Source of the DNA: Claveliimonas bilis
Lineage (GTDB): Bacteria > Bacillota > Clostridia > Lachnospirales > Lachnospiraceae
DNA length: 64,000 nucleotides
Direction of reading: 5' to 3'
Assembly (NCBI RefSeq): GCF_020892095.1
Contig: NZ_AP024845.1
Location: 124,001 to 188,000, forward strand
Part shown: one piece after another, positions 25,292 through 33,435 of the stretch
Layout: each line of letters begins with the position of its first letter
Position numbering within the stretch: the stretch's first letter is position 1
Translations under genes and position numbers: made by a program
The notes under the pieces: generated by a model
Database searches by the model: none
What the model saw: only the letters and a program-made list of their open reading frames with translations
Told to the model about the DNA's origin: nothing

Positions 25292-25415
25292 AAATCTTCT
25301 TACCGGGTAAAGTAAGAAAGTGCTTACCTTACGATGTAAAAATCTGCTTACCAGGGTATGTAAAAAACTCCTTACCATACGGTGTAAAAAACATCTTACC
25401 TAACAATGTAAAAAA
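25284..25415. repeat. IS21 right-end repeats
   Basis: Units of TGTAAAAA-N-CTTACC recur four to five times, in opposite orientation to the left-end set. Together the two sets define the element ends. Confidence 0.8.
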
Positions 25416-25429
25416 GTGGTTGACATTTG

Positions 25430-25770
25430 CAAAAGCGCTCCAGATATCGGAAAAACTCCAGTCTATGAAGCTTGCCAAAGCCGCCAAAAAGGTGGAGGAT
25501 GGAATCGAGGAAACCTTGACCTATATGGATTTTCCCACACAGCATTGGAGCCGGATTCGGACCAATAACACGATTGAGCGTCTCAACCGTGAAATTAAAC
25601 GCCGTACAAAAGCCATCGGTGCTTTTCCCGATGGACAGAGTGCCTTGATGCTCGTATGTGCCAGACTGCGTCATGTAGCAGCAACCAGCTGGGGAGCTAG
25701 ACGCTATATGAATATGGAGCATCTTTTCAAACCAGAAGAGAATCTGCTGTCTGATATCATAGCCGGCTGA
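25430..25770 (+). pseudogene. C-terminal fragment of an IS256-family transposase
   Basis: The frame encodes the end of a Transposase_mut protein: DFPTQHWSRIRTNNTIERLNREIKRRTKAIGAFPDGQSALMLVCARLRHVAATSWGARRYMNM, with the conserved catalytic Glu in NTIERLNREIKRR. The N-terminal three quarters are gone, replaced by the IS21 element. No own start codon is credible. Confidence 0.85.
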
Positions 25771-25804
25771 CTACCGGCTGCTAAACGGCTAGGTTTTGAT
25801 TTTG

Positions 25805-25922
25805 CGAAAAACTATTGACACTATCTCTGAGTGATAAAGACTCCATAAGTTTTATAGCAAACAAGTGGAACTTAGTTTTACAAGGCACGATTTCACTTTT
25901 ACGAAAAACTATTGACACTATC
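25805..25922. repeat. Duplicated IS256-like end sequence
   Basis: CGAAAAACTATTGACACTATC occurs at 25805-25825 and again at 25902-25922, in direct orientation 97 bp apart, downstream of the IS256 fragment. This is the outer-end sequence of such elements, so two overlapping ends, or a nested partial copy, are present. The TTGACA within each copy could act as an outward -35 box. Confidence 0.6.
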
Positions 25923-25980
25923 CCTACGTTTTTCGGACCCCGCAAAACTCCGTGTTAGAAAACAAGTCCTCGGCCTAACA

Positions 25981-26022
25981 ATAAAAATATCCTCCTTACT
26001 GATTTTCTCCAGTAAAAAGGAT
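25981..26022 (-). terminator. Terminator of the surface-glycan operon
   Basis: Reading leftward past pseG, a 13-bp stem (ATCCTTTTTACTG pairing with CAGTAAGGAGGAT, two G-U pairs, 8-nt loop) is followed by ATTTTTATT. It closes the roughly 17-kb operon that starts near 43412. A short open frame between here and pseG (25955-26140) has no supporting feature. Confidence 0.75.
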
Positions 26023-26115
26023 ACACATCATCTGTCAAATTCCGATTAAGGGATCTACTTATTACAAAAGCAAACAGACTTTTTATGACTCTACCCATAC
26101 CTTTTAAAAAAACAT

Positions 26116-27228
26116 TTATTTCACACTTTGCGCATCCCATGGCAATGATCGAAGAATCTTTTTTGCCAACCTGACAGCACCAAAGCCATCAATCATCTCC
26201 TGCATCTTATATCCTACTTCCATACGCCAACCATAATCAGAACTTCTCTCCTCCACAGCAGAAATTATCTGTTCAACAGATGACGATGACAATTTGCCAG
26301 ATACAACAGCAGAGGAAGCAGCTGTTGAACTCTCCCGTAAATCCCCTATATTCATAGCTAATCCAAGAAAATGAAACGCTTCTGCCCCAGGTATCTGATT
26401 ATCAGCAATGGTGTAAGTTATCAATGGAACACCACAGGCACAAATCTCATATAAGGTTGATCCCGCCGCTGCCACAGCCAAGTCCATCTTTTCTAGCAGA
26501 CTACGCATATCTGACACATTTTCATGGAGGATAAAATTATTATGCCCTTGTACTAGTGATCTTATCTCCTTCTTATCTGTGTTCATCGTACCAAGCAGAA
26601 AATGATATGTATACTCTTTTCCACTTTCCTTTTCCAACAATGCACGAACAAGGGAAATTGACAAATGCAGCTTATCAGCCCCACCTGTAGAAATCAAGAT
26701 ATTCTTAACCTTCTCTGGCTGCTTTTTTTTGGCAACACCACGAAACATACTTCTCAATGGAGCGAAAGAACACCCCAATATTAACTGTGGCATATCTACT
26801 ATATCAGATTTGTAAAGAGACTCATAGATTGAAAGTTTAGCAGATGCATTATAATTCACTAAAATATCCACTGGGTATGGAAAGGATACGAGGTCGTCCA
26901 AATACACTAGTTTTCCTTTCTTACCCATTCTGGTTTTCAATAACTTTAGATAACCAGCAGTAGCATAGTAGGAATCAACAATAATAAGATCAGCTGACGC
27001 GATATCTTGTAACTTCCACAATGACAGCTCTGCTTCCATATCATTATAGTCACTATGAAGAATTATAGCTTTATACCCCCTAGTAGTGATAAGGGGGAGA
27101 ATATGTTCATCGGCAAGAATAAAAATAAGGGGATTGCCAAGTTCGTGAAATGCATCTGCTATAGAAAGGCATCTCATTATGTGTCCCATACCAATATTGG
27201 GATTTGCATCTGTACGGATATAAATCAT
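26116..27228 (-). CDS. pseG: UDP-2,4-diacetamido-altropyranose hydrolase PseG
   Basis: The 370-residue GT-B-fold hydrolase begins IYIRTDANPNIGMGHIMRCLSIADAF, the PseG/SpsG N-terminus with the catalytic His in GMGH. Later blocks are VDSYYATAGYLKLLK, VYLDDLVSFPYPVDILVNYNA, ILISTGGADKLHLSISLVRALLE and AAGSTLYEICACGVPLITYTIADNQ. It removes UDP in the fourth step of pseudaminic acid synthesis. It is about 100 residues longer than a minimal PseG at the C-terminus. It is the last gene of the operon. Confidence 0.9.
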   Translation of the reverse strand: MIYIRTDANPNIGMGHIMRCLSIADAFHELGNPLIFILADEHILPLITTRGYKAIILHSDYNDMEAELSLWKLQDIASADLIIVDSYYATAGYLKLLKTRMGKKGKLVYLDDLVSFPYPVDILVNYNASAKLSIYESLYKSDIVDMPQLILGCSFAPLRSMFRGVAKKKQPEKVKNILISTGGADKLHLSISLVRALLEKESGKEYTYHFLLGTMNTDKKEIRSLVQGHNNFILHENVSDMRSLLEKMDLAVAAAGSTLYEICACGVPLITYTIADNQIPGAEAFHFLGLAMNIGDLRESSTAASSAVVSGKLSSSSVEQIISAVEERSSDYGWRMEVGYKMQEMIDGFGAVRLAKKILRSLPWDAQSVK

Positions 27229-27261
27229 AAAGCCTTCCTCTCTTGTACTTTTTTCTCCATA

Positions 27262-27402
27262 TTATTTCTCTCTGCTAGTGTGATATTGACAATCGCAAAA
27301 TATTTCATCAGAATAAAATCGTTTGATTATGACAGCAATCTGTAATATTAACACCAGACTGAACAACTGAATTGTATACTTTTCTATTAAACAATCTCTC
27401 AT
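27262..27402 (-). CDS. Possible 46-residue membrane peptide
   Basis: In the 224-nt gap between pseH and pseG, an ATG at 27402 with GAGG 8 nt upstream opens a 46-codon frame. The product has a charged start, a hydrophobic span IQLFSLVLILQIAVIIKRF (about residues 11-29) and a Cys-containing tail. I know no family for it. The good ribosome site and membrane span make it worth listing, but a frame this short can arise by chance. Confidence 0.35.
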   Translation of the reverse strand: MRDCLIEKYTIQLFSLVLILQIAVIIKRFYSDEIFCDCQYHTSREK

Positions 27403-27452
27403 TTCGCAATCCTCAATGTAGAGATATCTATCAGAAAAGGATTCCGTCTGTA

Positions 27453-27908
27453 TTACTTATCCTGTAACTTCTTATTTGTATCTAAGACATAGCATAAATA
27501 TTTCATATCATATCCTTCGCTTTCAAACAATTTCTTTGATGCTATATTCTCAGGTTTAACTTTCGCTACCACTTCCTTAACATCAGGGAATTTATGCTTT
27601 ACTTCATCCACAATCAATTGCAATATCATCCGCCCATATCCCCTCTGACGGTGTTGGGGTGCAATACTATAACCTATTTCCGCTTTATTTCCATCAATTG
27701 TCAGTCTAATCTGTCCAACGGGTTCTTCATCTGCTATCAATATATATTGGACAATATTTTTGTCTTCCATTATGCGAGCAAACCACTCTTTGTGGACTGC
27801 ATATGATATCATTTCCGAATGAAATGAATTCTGCCTAACAATAGGATCATTCGTCCATTCATAAAGTAAATCTATATCCGACTGCAAAGCCTCTCGTAAC
27901 CAAACCAT
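27453..27908 (-). CDS. pseH: Pseudaminic acid pathway N-acetyltransferase PseH
   Basis: The 151-residue GNAT protein starts VWLREALQSDIDLLYEWTNDPIVRQNSFHSEMI, typical of PseH-like enzymes, and has the acetyl-CoA motif YSIAPQHRQRGYGRMILQLIVDEV. It acetylates the 4-amino group of the PseC product. AAGGAG lies 8 nt before the ATG, which shares one base with the pseI stop. Function is assigned from fold plus position among pse genes. Confidence 0.85.
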   Translation of the reverse strand: MVWLREALQSDIDLLYEWTNDPIVRQNSFHSEMISYAVHKEWFARIMEDKNIVQYILIADEEPVGQIRLTIDGNKAEIGYSIAPQHRQRGYGRMILQLIVDEVKHKFPDVKEVVAKVKPENIASKKLFESEGYDMKYLCYVLDTNKKLQDK

Positions 27909-28948
27909 CAATCCTTCTCCTTAAACATTTTTAAAGATAGTGGAGACCCATAGGGGATATCTCTCACCGCAATTTTACCAATTATCTCTCTCATATACTT
28001 AGGTGCCAAACCGGTTGATGGTCTGATACTTCTAACGTTATCTTTGGTAATCCTCTCTCCGGCTTTTATATCTTCCACCGCAAACAGACTCCGTCTGAAT
28101 TTTAGATTTCCCATTTCTCCGGCTGTAGGTCCATACTGAACTTTTCCGGCGATCAGCTTTGCATCACGAGTCGCTTCGACCATATCTGCAAATTCACCCA
28201 TTGGCATAGAAAATTTACTATCTGCACTTTCCACCCCTTCGATTTTAACGTGTTTCTCAATGACACAAGCCCCCATTGCGACAGCAACAACCGCCGCTAT
28301 GCTTCCTGCACTATGGTCAGAAAGTCCAACATTTACATGAAATCTCTCTATCATATCGGGAATATTGGCAATATGCATATCTTCCCAGTTGGAAGGATAC
28401 TCACTGCAGCATTTAAGCAATACAACCTGGTTATTCCCAACCCTATGACAAGCGTCTACAGCCTCCTGTATCTCTTCTATGTTTGACATCCCACAGGAAA
28501 GAATCATCGGCTTGCCCTTTGAAGCAGCATACTCAATCAATGGTATATCGACCAACTCAAAGCTTGCAATCTTATATGCTTCACAGCCTAAGTTTTCAAG
28601 AAAGTCCACAGCTGCATTATCAAAAGGTGTAGAGAGGAAATCAATTCCACATTTGCTGCACTCTTCTTTTATGCGAGCCTGCCACTCATATGGCGTACCT
28701 GCATCTGAGTATAAATCATAAAGTTTATATCCATCCCACAAACCGCCATGAATCTGAAAATCCTCACTGTCGCAATCTATAGTGATACTGTCAGCTGTGT
28801 ATGTCTGGATTTTCAAGCAGTCAGCGCCCGCTTTCGCCACTTGGCGCACAATCTTCAGCGCATTCTCAAGATTGCCTCCGTGGTTCGCACTCATTTCTGC
28901 AATGATATACACTTCGTTATTATTAATTTTATCAAACATACGAAACAT
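27908..28948 (-). CDS. pseI: Pseudaminic acid synthase PseI
   Basis: The 346-residue NeuB-family protein has VYIIAEMSANHGGNLENALKIV, ADCLKIQTYTADSITID, DFLSTPFDNAAVDFLENL, SCGMSNIEEIQEAV, KCCSEYPSNWEDMHIANI and VGLSDHSAGSIAAVVAVAMGA in the TIM barrel, then a SAF domain (FRRSLFAVEDIKAGERITKDNVRSIRP). It condenses the hydrolysed sugar with phosphoenolpyruvate. The IQTYT and SEYPS forms and the neighbours favour pseudaminic over sialic or legionaminic acid. Confidence 0.92.
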   Translation of the reverse strand: MFRMFDKINNNEVYIIAEMSANHGGNLENALKIVRQVAKAGADCLKIQTYTADSITIDCDSEDFQIHGGLWDGYKLYDLYSDAGTPYEWQARIKEECSKCGIDFLSTPFDNAAVDFLENLGCEAYKIASFELVDIPLIEYAASKGKPMILSCGMSNIEEIQEAVDACHRVGNNQVVLLKCCSEYPSNWEDMHIANIPDMIERFHVNVGLSDHSAGSIAAVVAVAMGACVIEKHVKIEGVESADSKFSMPMGEFADMVEATRDAKLIAGKVQYGPTAGEMGNLKFRRSLFAVEDIKAGERITKDNVRSIRPSTGLAPKYMREIIGKIAVRDIPYGSPLSLKMFKEKD

Positions 28949-28950
28949 AT

Positions 28951-29637
28951 TTACTCTCCCTTGTGCAGGACCTTATATTTTGCTTCTGCAATTTCCCAAT
29001 CGGACATTGTATCAATATCCTGCACCTCTTCTTCCGGCATGATGTATGGTACTGTAACTGGTAATATCAGGCTTTGGTGCTGTAGAAACGAATCTACTTT
29101 ACACATATAAAACTGACCGCAGTCATGATAAATTGGTTCTAAATCCTGACTTCGTGTTCTTTCATACTGTGGATATTGGAACTGAACGCCCCCATTTCTG
29201 ATTACAAAAGCTCTTTGTGGTGGAAAACTGTACTTTACAACTGATAATACAGCATCAGCATCAGCAAGCAGTGAAGAGGCTTCAACTAATCTTTTCGCTG
29301 TCATAAAGGGGGCCGTAGGATATAAACAAGCAAACGAGTCAAATCGTTTCCCTAGCTTTTCATAATCAGAAAGCACCTCTTTAATCACATCTGCTGTCGT
29401 AGCAAAATCACTGCTGGCTTCTGACGAGCGCATAAATGGTACAAATGCTCCATACTGTTCTGCGATTTCTTTAATTTCTTCTAAATCTGTACTTACCATA
29501 ACCTCGTCAAAGACTCTACTTTGTAATGCAGCCTCAATACTATAAGCAATAATAGGTTTTCCACAAAATTCCTTTATATTTTTCTTGGGAATTCTCTTAG
29601 ACCCTCCACGCGCAGTTATTATGGCTATTTTTCTCAT
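28951..29637 (-). CDS. pseF: Pseudaminic acid cytidylyltransferase PseF
   Basis: The 228-residue CMP-sugar synthetase has the nucleotide-binding start IAIITARGGSKRIPKKNIKEFCGKPIIAYSI, VMVSTDLEEIKEIAEQYGA, PFMRSSEASSDFATTADVI and LYPTAPFM. It activates pseudaminic acid as CMP-Pse, the donor used by glycosyltransferases. A 180-nt gap separates it from pseC upstream; an internal promoter there is possible (TATAAT present) but the -35 box is weak. Confidence 0.9.
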   Translation of the reverse strand: MRKIAIITARGGSKRIPKKNIKEFCGKPIIAYSIEAALQSRVFDEVMVSTDLEEIKEIAEQYGAFVPFMRSSEASSDFATTADVIKEVLSDYEKLGKRFDSFACLYPTAPFMTAKRLVEASSLLADADAVLSVVKYSFPPQRAFVIRNGGVQFQYPQYERTRSQDLEPIYHDCGQFYMCKVDSFLQHQSLILPVTVPYIMPEEEVQDIDTMSDWEIAEAKYKVLHKGE

Positions 29638-29817
29638 AATGCTCTTGTGTCCCTTCTATCAATATTAATATTATACAAATATCAAACATAGAGCAAGTGA
29701 GGGAATAGCAATTTTAAAATCGTCCTAATAATACTTATTTTTAATATATGAAAAACAAATATTTAGCTAACGATTGATACCATTTCTTCCCTCACCCATA
29801 GACAATATCAAATTCCT

Positions 29818-31011
29818 TTATCGTCTGTAATAATCAATTACCTTTTTCACAGCCACTATAACTTTTTCCTGATCTTCATCAGTCATTGAATAGAAAAGCG
29901 GAATGGAAATAATACGCTCATATAAACTCTCTGCATTAGGGCAACTTCCCATTTTATACCCAAGATTCTGATAATAAGGAAAGAAATAGACAGGGATATA
30001 ATGGACATTCACGCCAATCCCTTCTGCCTGAAGAGCGTCATATACTTCCTTCCTACTACATGTCAATTTTTCAAGGTCTAACTGTATAATATAAAGGTGC
30101 CGAACTGTGTCAGATTCCGGTATCTCACGTTGAACAATAATCTCTGGAATTTCCCTAAACGCTTCGTCGTATCTTTTTACCAGTTCCTTTCTCCGCCTTG
30201 CAAAATGTCCAAGCTTGTCCAACTGACTGGAAAGAAGAGCAGCCTGCATATCTGTAATACGGTAATTATATCCCAAATCTACCTGCTGATAATACCAGCC
30301 GCCCTCTGAAGGCTTGTCCATCCATTCGTTTACTCTTGTAATACCATGCGTCCGGAAAAGGAGTAATTTCTTATAAAGCTCTTCATCATTTGTAGTTATT
30401 GCACCACCCTCACCTGCCGTACAGGTTTTAACTGGATGAAAGCTGAATTCTGTCATGTCTGCCAGGCTTCCGATCGGCTTTCCATTAAATCTGGTGCCCA
30501 GAGAATGTGCTGCATCTTCAATAAAAATAAGGTTATGCTTATCACAAATTTCCCGAATCCTCTGAACTTCGACTGCCTGTCCAGTAAAATCAACTGCTAC
30601 CACTGCTTTTGTTCTCTCGGTAATACACTTTTCAATACTATCAGGGGCAATATTATAGGTTTCCGGATTAATATCAGCAAAAACAGGCTTTCCACCACAA
30701 TATAATGCACAGTTTGCAGACGCTGCAAAAGTAATCGGCGTTGTAATCACCTCATCGCCAGGACCGATACCAGCTGCGAAACAAGCTGCATGAAGAGCCG
30801 CCGTTCCATTACTGATCAGCACAGCATGTTTTGCGCCTGTTATCTCACAAAGCTTCGCTTCCGCTTCATTAATTTTAGGACCACATGTAAGGAAGTCACT
30901 TTTCAAAACATCCACAACTGCCTGAATATCCGCATCATCTATATACTGATGGCCGTAACCGATTTTCTTCTCAAATACTGGCTTACCGCCAAATACAGCT
31001 AATTTTTCCAC
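29818..31011 (-). CDS. pseC: Aminotransferase PseC
   Basis: The protein (397 residues from the GTG at 31011, which has GGAGG 7 nt upstream; an ATG at 31035 touches the pseB stop but lacks a ribosome site) is a DegT-family PLP enzyme. Key blocks are GYGHQYIDDADIQAVVDVLKSDFLTCGPKINEAE, ISNGTAALHAACFAAGIGPGDEVITTPITFAASANCALYCGG, IEDAAHSLGTRFNGKPIGSLADMTEFSFHPVKTCTAGEGGA with the PLP lysine in HPVKT. It aminates the 4-keto product of PseB. Confidence 0.92.
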   Translation of the reverse strand: MEKLAVFGGKPVFEKKIGYGHQYIDDADIQAVVDVLKSDFLTCGPKINEAEAKLCEITGAKHAVLISNGTAALHAACFAAGIGPGDEVITTPITFAASANCALYCGGKPVFADINPETYNIAPDSIEKCITERTKAVVAVDFTGQAVEVQRIREICDKHNLIFIEDAAHSLGTRFNGKPIGSLADMTEFSFHPVKTCTAGEGGAITTNDEELYKKLLLFRTHGITRVNEWMDKPSEGGWYYQQVDLGYNYRITDMQAALLSSQLDKLGHFARRRKELVKRYDEAFREIPEIIVQREIPESDTVRHLYIIQLDLEKLTCSRKEVYDALQAEGIGVNVHYIPVYFFPYYQNLGYKMGSCPNAESLYERIISIPLFYSMTDEDQEKVIVAVKKVIDYYRR

Positions 31012-31034
31012 GATTCTTCCTCCATTTTCTACCA

Positions 31035-32030
31035 TTAATGATGGTCTATATCAGTCTTCAAAAGACGCTGAATATCCTCCACTGAAAGCCATTCCTTATT
31101 TGTACCAGAATCATAAACAAATCCCGGATCCACCTTCTTGCCACCAGGAATCAACTTATCTTGATTCCACCAATTATAATTCGGATAAATAATATAGTGA
31201 CTATCATATTCATATGTATAGGCAGAATCTTCGGCGGGCACCATGACTTCATGAAGTTTTTCTCCTTCCCTAATTCCAACCTCTGGCATTTCACATTCAG
31301 GAAGCATTGCCTGTGCTAAGTCTGTAATCTTAAAAGAAGGAATTTTTGAAATAAAAGTCTCTCCCCCTCTTGATTCTTCCAATGCTTTTATAACCAGCTT
31401 TACGCCTTCTTCCAGGCTAATCCAAAAACGAGTCATTCTGTAGTCAGTAATGGGAAGCTCCTTACCTCCTTGATCAATAATATTCTGGAAAAACGGAATT
31501 ACTGAACCTCGACTTCCCGCTACATTACCATATCTGACAACTGCAAACTTTGTGCCCTCTGCTCCTGAGTAAGCATTAGCAGCAGCAAATAATCTATCAG
31601 AAACCATTTTCGTAGATCCATACAAATTTGCCGGACTGACTGACTTGTCCGTAGAAAGAGCAACTACTTTTTTGATTCCCTTGTCAAGACATGCATCAAT
31701 AACATTACAAGCTCCATTGATGTTTGTCTTGATTGCTTCAATAGGATTATATTCGCATGCCGGTACCTGCTTAAGCGCTGCCGCATGAATAACATAATCT
31801 ACACCAGTCAGAGCTCTGGACAGCCTTTCCTTATCGCGAACATCACCAATGAAAAATCGTAAATATTTATCATATTTCTTGTATTCATTCTGCATATTAA
31901 ATTGCTTGAATTCATCACGTGAGTAAATAATGATTTTCTTTGGCTGATAATGCTCAAGCACATAATCAACGAAATGATGGCCAAAAGAGCCTGTACCTCC
32001 TGTAATAAGAATCGTTTTGTTGTTTAACAT
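31035..32030 (-). CDS. pseB: UDP-N-acetylglucosamine 4,6-dehydratase (inverting) PseB
   Basis: The 331-residue short-chain dehydrogenase has a Rossmann start KTILITGGTGSFGHHFVDYVLEHYQPKKIIIYSRDEFKQFNMQ, VIHAAALKQVPACEYNPIEAIKTNINGACNVIDAC and the SxxxY/K region ALSTDKSVSPANLYGSTKMVSDRLF. It makes the first pseudaminic acid intermediate by dehydration and C5 inversion. GGAGG lies 8 nt before the ATG at 32030; a start five codons earlier overlaps that site. Confidence 0.94.
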   Translation of the reverse strand: MLNNKTILITGGTGSFGHHFVDYVLEHYQPKKIIIYSRDEFKQFNMQNEYKKYDKYLRFFIGDVRDKERLSRALTGVDYVIHAAALKQVPACEYNPIEAIKTNINGACNVIDACLDKGIKKVVALSTDKSVSPANLYGSTKMVSDRLFAAANAYSGAEGTKFAVVRYGNVAGSRGSVIPFFQNIIDQGGKELPITDYRMTRFWISLEEGVKLVIKALEESRGGETFISKIPSFKITDLAQAMLPECEMPEVGIREGEKLHEVMVPAEDSAYTYEYDSHYIIYPNYNWWNQDKLIPGGKKVDPGFVYDSGTNKEWLSVEDIQRLLKTDIDHH

Positions 32031-32133
32031 TTTTATATCCTCCATTTTCCTTTGTAACTTAATATTTATATACTTTTTGATAGCAGAAAAAAATTATGAT
32101 AACTTTTATAAAATAATCCCTATATAATGATAT

Positions 32134-33435
32134 CTACAAAACACTTTGCGTTTTTACTCTTTCATTTATAAACCACCTCGAAAGAAGAAATGTAAAAACA
32201 CTTATAATCGACTTAACAGCTGTATATAAAGCCAAAGTAACATAGATTGAAATCTCATTTTTTGATGCCAAACCAAAAACGCTCCCCATCAAAATCAAAT
32301 TCAATCCGTTAAGTAGCAAGGTGCATTTTTGTTTATTATATATTTCAAACACACGACTAACAGGCGTAAAAATAAAATTAAAAAATATTCCTACAGACAT
32401 GACGCTCGCATAAATTCCAGATATTCTCCATTCAGATCCAAAAACAAAAGCAAACAAAACTTCACCAAATAATAATAGCACCACTAACGGTATTAATCCT
32501 AAAAGTATCATCTTCTTCAAAATGCTATTTGATAGTTCCTTTAACTCTTCAGGACTTGTTCTTGCAATTTTTGCCGCTTCTGCATAAAAAACATTACTAA
32601 CTGATTTTCCTACCAAATCCATCGATAAATTAACAACTGTATTAGCCAAGCCAAAAGCGCCAACAACAGAACTGTCATAAATTATCCCCAGAAAAAAAAC
32701 CGGTAAATTTAACGCCATCTGGCTCATTATTGTACTTGGAAACTGAAAAACTGGAAATCGCCAAAATCTTTTTGCTATTTTACATAACGAATACCGGTTC
32801 TCTTTCCGAAACAGTGGATGCCTTATAATTGGTTTCGTAAGGGATAGAACCCCCACACTATCACTCAGCACTCTTGAAAGAAGTAATCCTATGGGCCCAA
32901 TTCCCAAAACTCCCAACACTATCTTTGCCACATTTCCTACCACACTTTGTTTAACCATAGTAAGAGATATCTTTTTGAAATCCCTTTGTCGATAAGAAAA
33001 TTGGATTGCAATAGCAAAATACTGAATCAAAAAAATCCCTATTGGTATCATATACCAATATTCAGCTAAATTATCAGCTCCCAAATAAGGCAAAATAATT
33101 CTATTATTCAGAAATAATATGAAAGTCAATATAGATGTAGTAATCATTAGTACTATTACGCTAAGTCTGAAACAAGAAATTGACGTCTCGTCGTCATCAG
33201 CAACAAGAATTGACAGTTCATATTTCAAAGCACCTACTATTCCTAAAATTGATAGAATTGAATTGAACGTAGTAAGAATTCCATATTCACTGGCACTAAA
33301 CATTCTTGTTACAATCGGCGTAGTAATCGTTGACAAAACTTGTGCAAACATCGTACCTCCACTAATGGCAAGAATGCTTGCTAATATTCTATTTTTCTTC
33401 AATCTCTCTAGGAGATTAATTAAGCCTTTATTCAT
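32134..33435 (-). CDS. Wzx-type polysaccharide flippase
   Basis: The 433-residue protein has about 12 to 14 hydrophobic segments and an MOP-superfamily N-terminus (RILASILAISGGTMFAQVLSTITTPIVTRMFSASEYGILTTFNSILSILGIVGALKYELSI). It would flip undecaprenyl-linked repeat units to the outer face. One flippase plus one polymerase plus an initiating transferase indicates a Wzx/Wzy-dependent glycan. Very AT-rich, like the next six genes. Confidence 0.88.
   Translation of the reverse strand: MNKGLINLLERLKKNRILASILAISGGTMFAQVLSTITTPIVTRMFSASEYGILTTFNSILSILGIVGALKYELSILVADDDETSISCFRLSVIVLMITTSILTFILFLNNRIILPYLGADNLAEYWYMIPIGIFLIQYFAIAIQFSYRQRDFKKISLTMVKQSVVGNVAKIVLGVLGIGPIGLLLSRVLSDSVGVLSLTKPIIRHPLFRKENRYSLCKIAKRFWRFPVFQFPSTIMSQMALNLPVFFLGIIYDSSVVGAFGLANTVVNLSMDLVGKSVSNVFYAEAAKIARTSPEELKELSNSILKKMILLGLIPLVVLLLFGEVLFAFVFGSEWRISGIYASVMSVGIFFNFIFTPVSRVFEIYNKQKCTLLLNGLNLILMGSVFGLASKNEISIYVTLALYTAVKSIISVFTFLLSRWFINERVKTQSVL

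Larger units (their letters stand above)
22683..25429 (+). mobile_element. IS21-family insertion sequence with istA and istB
   Basis: The element is about 2.75 kb; its edges are approximate. Intact istA and istB are flanked by multiple terminal repeats: about six 18-bp units of the form GGTAAG-N-TTTTTTACA at 22692-22830 and four or five in opposite orientation at 25284-25415. IS21 elements use such repeats as transposase binding sites. It is wedged between an IS481-like fragment and an IS256-like fragment, so no target duplication is expected. Confidence 0.85.

Noticed and set aside
25955-26140. Minus-strand frame of 61 codons after pseG
   Set aside because: It overlaps pseG and runs through the operon terminator; no ribosome site.
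27262-27452. tRNA or other structured RNA in the pseH-pseG gap
   Set aside because: No cloverleaf or conserved loops could be drawn; only the short open frame stands out.
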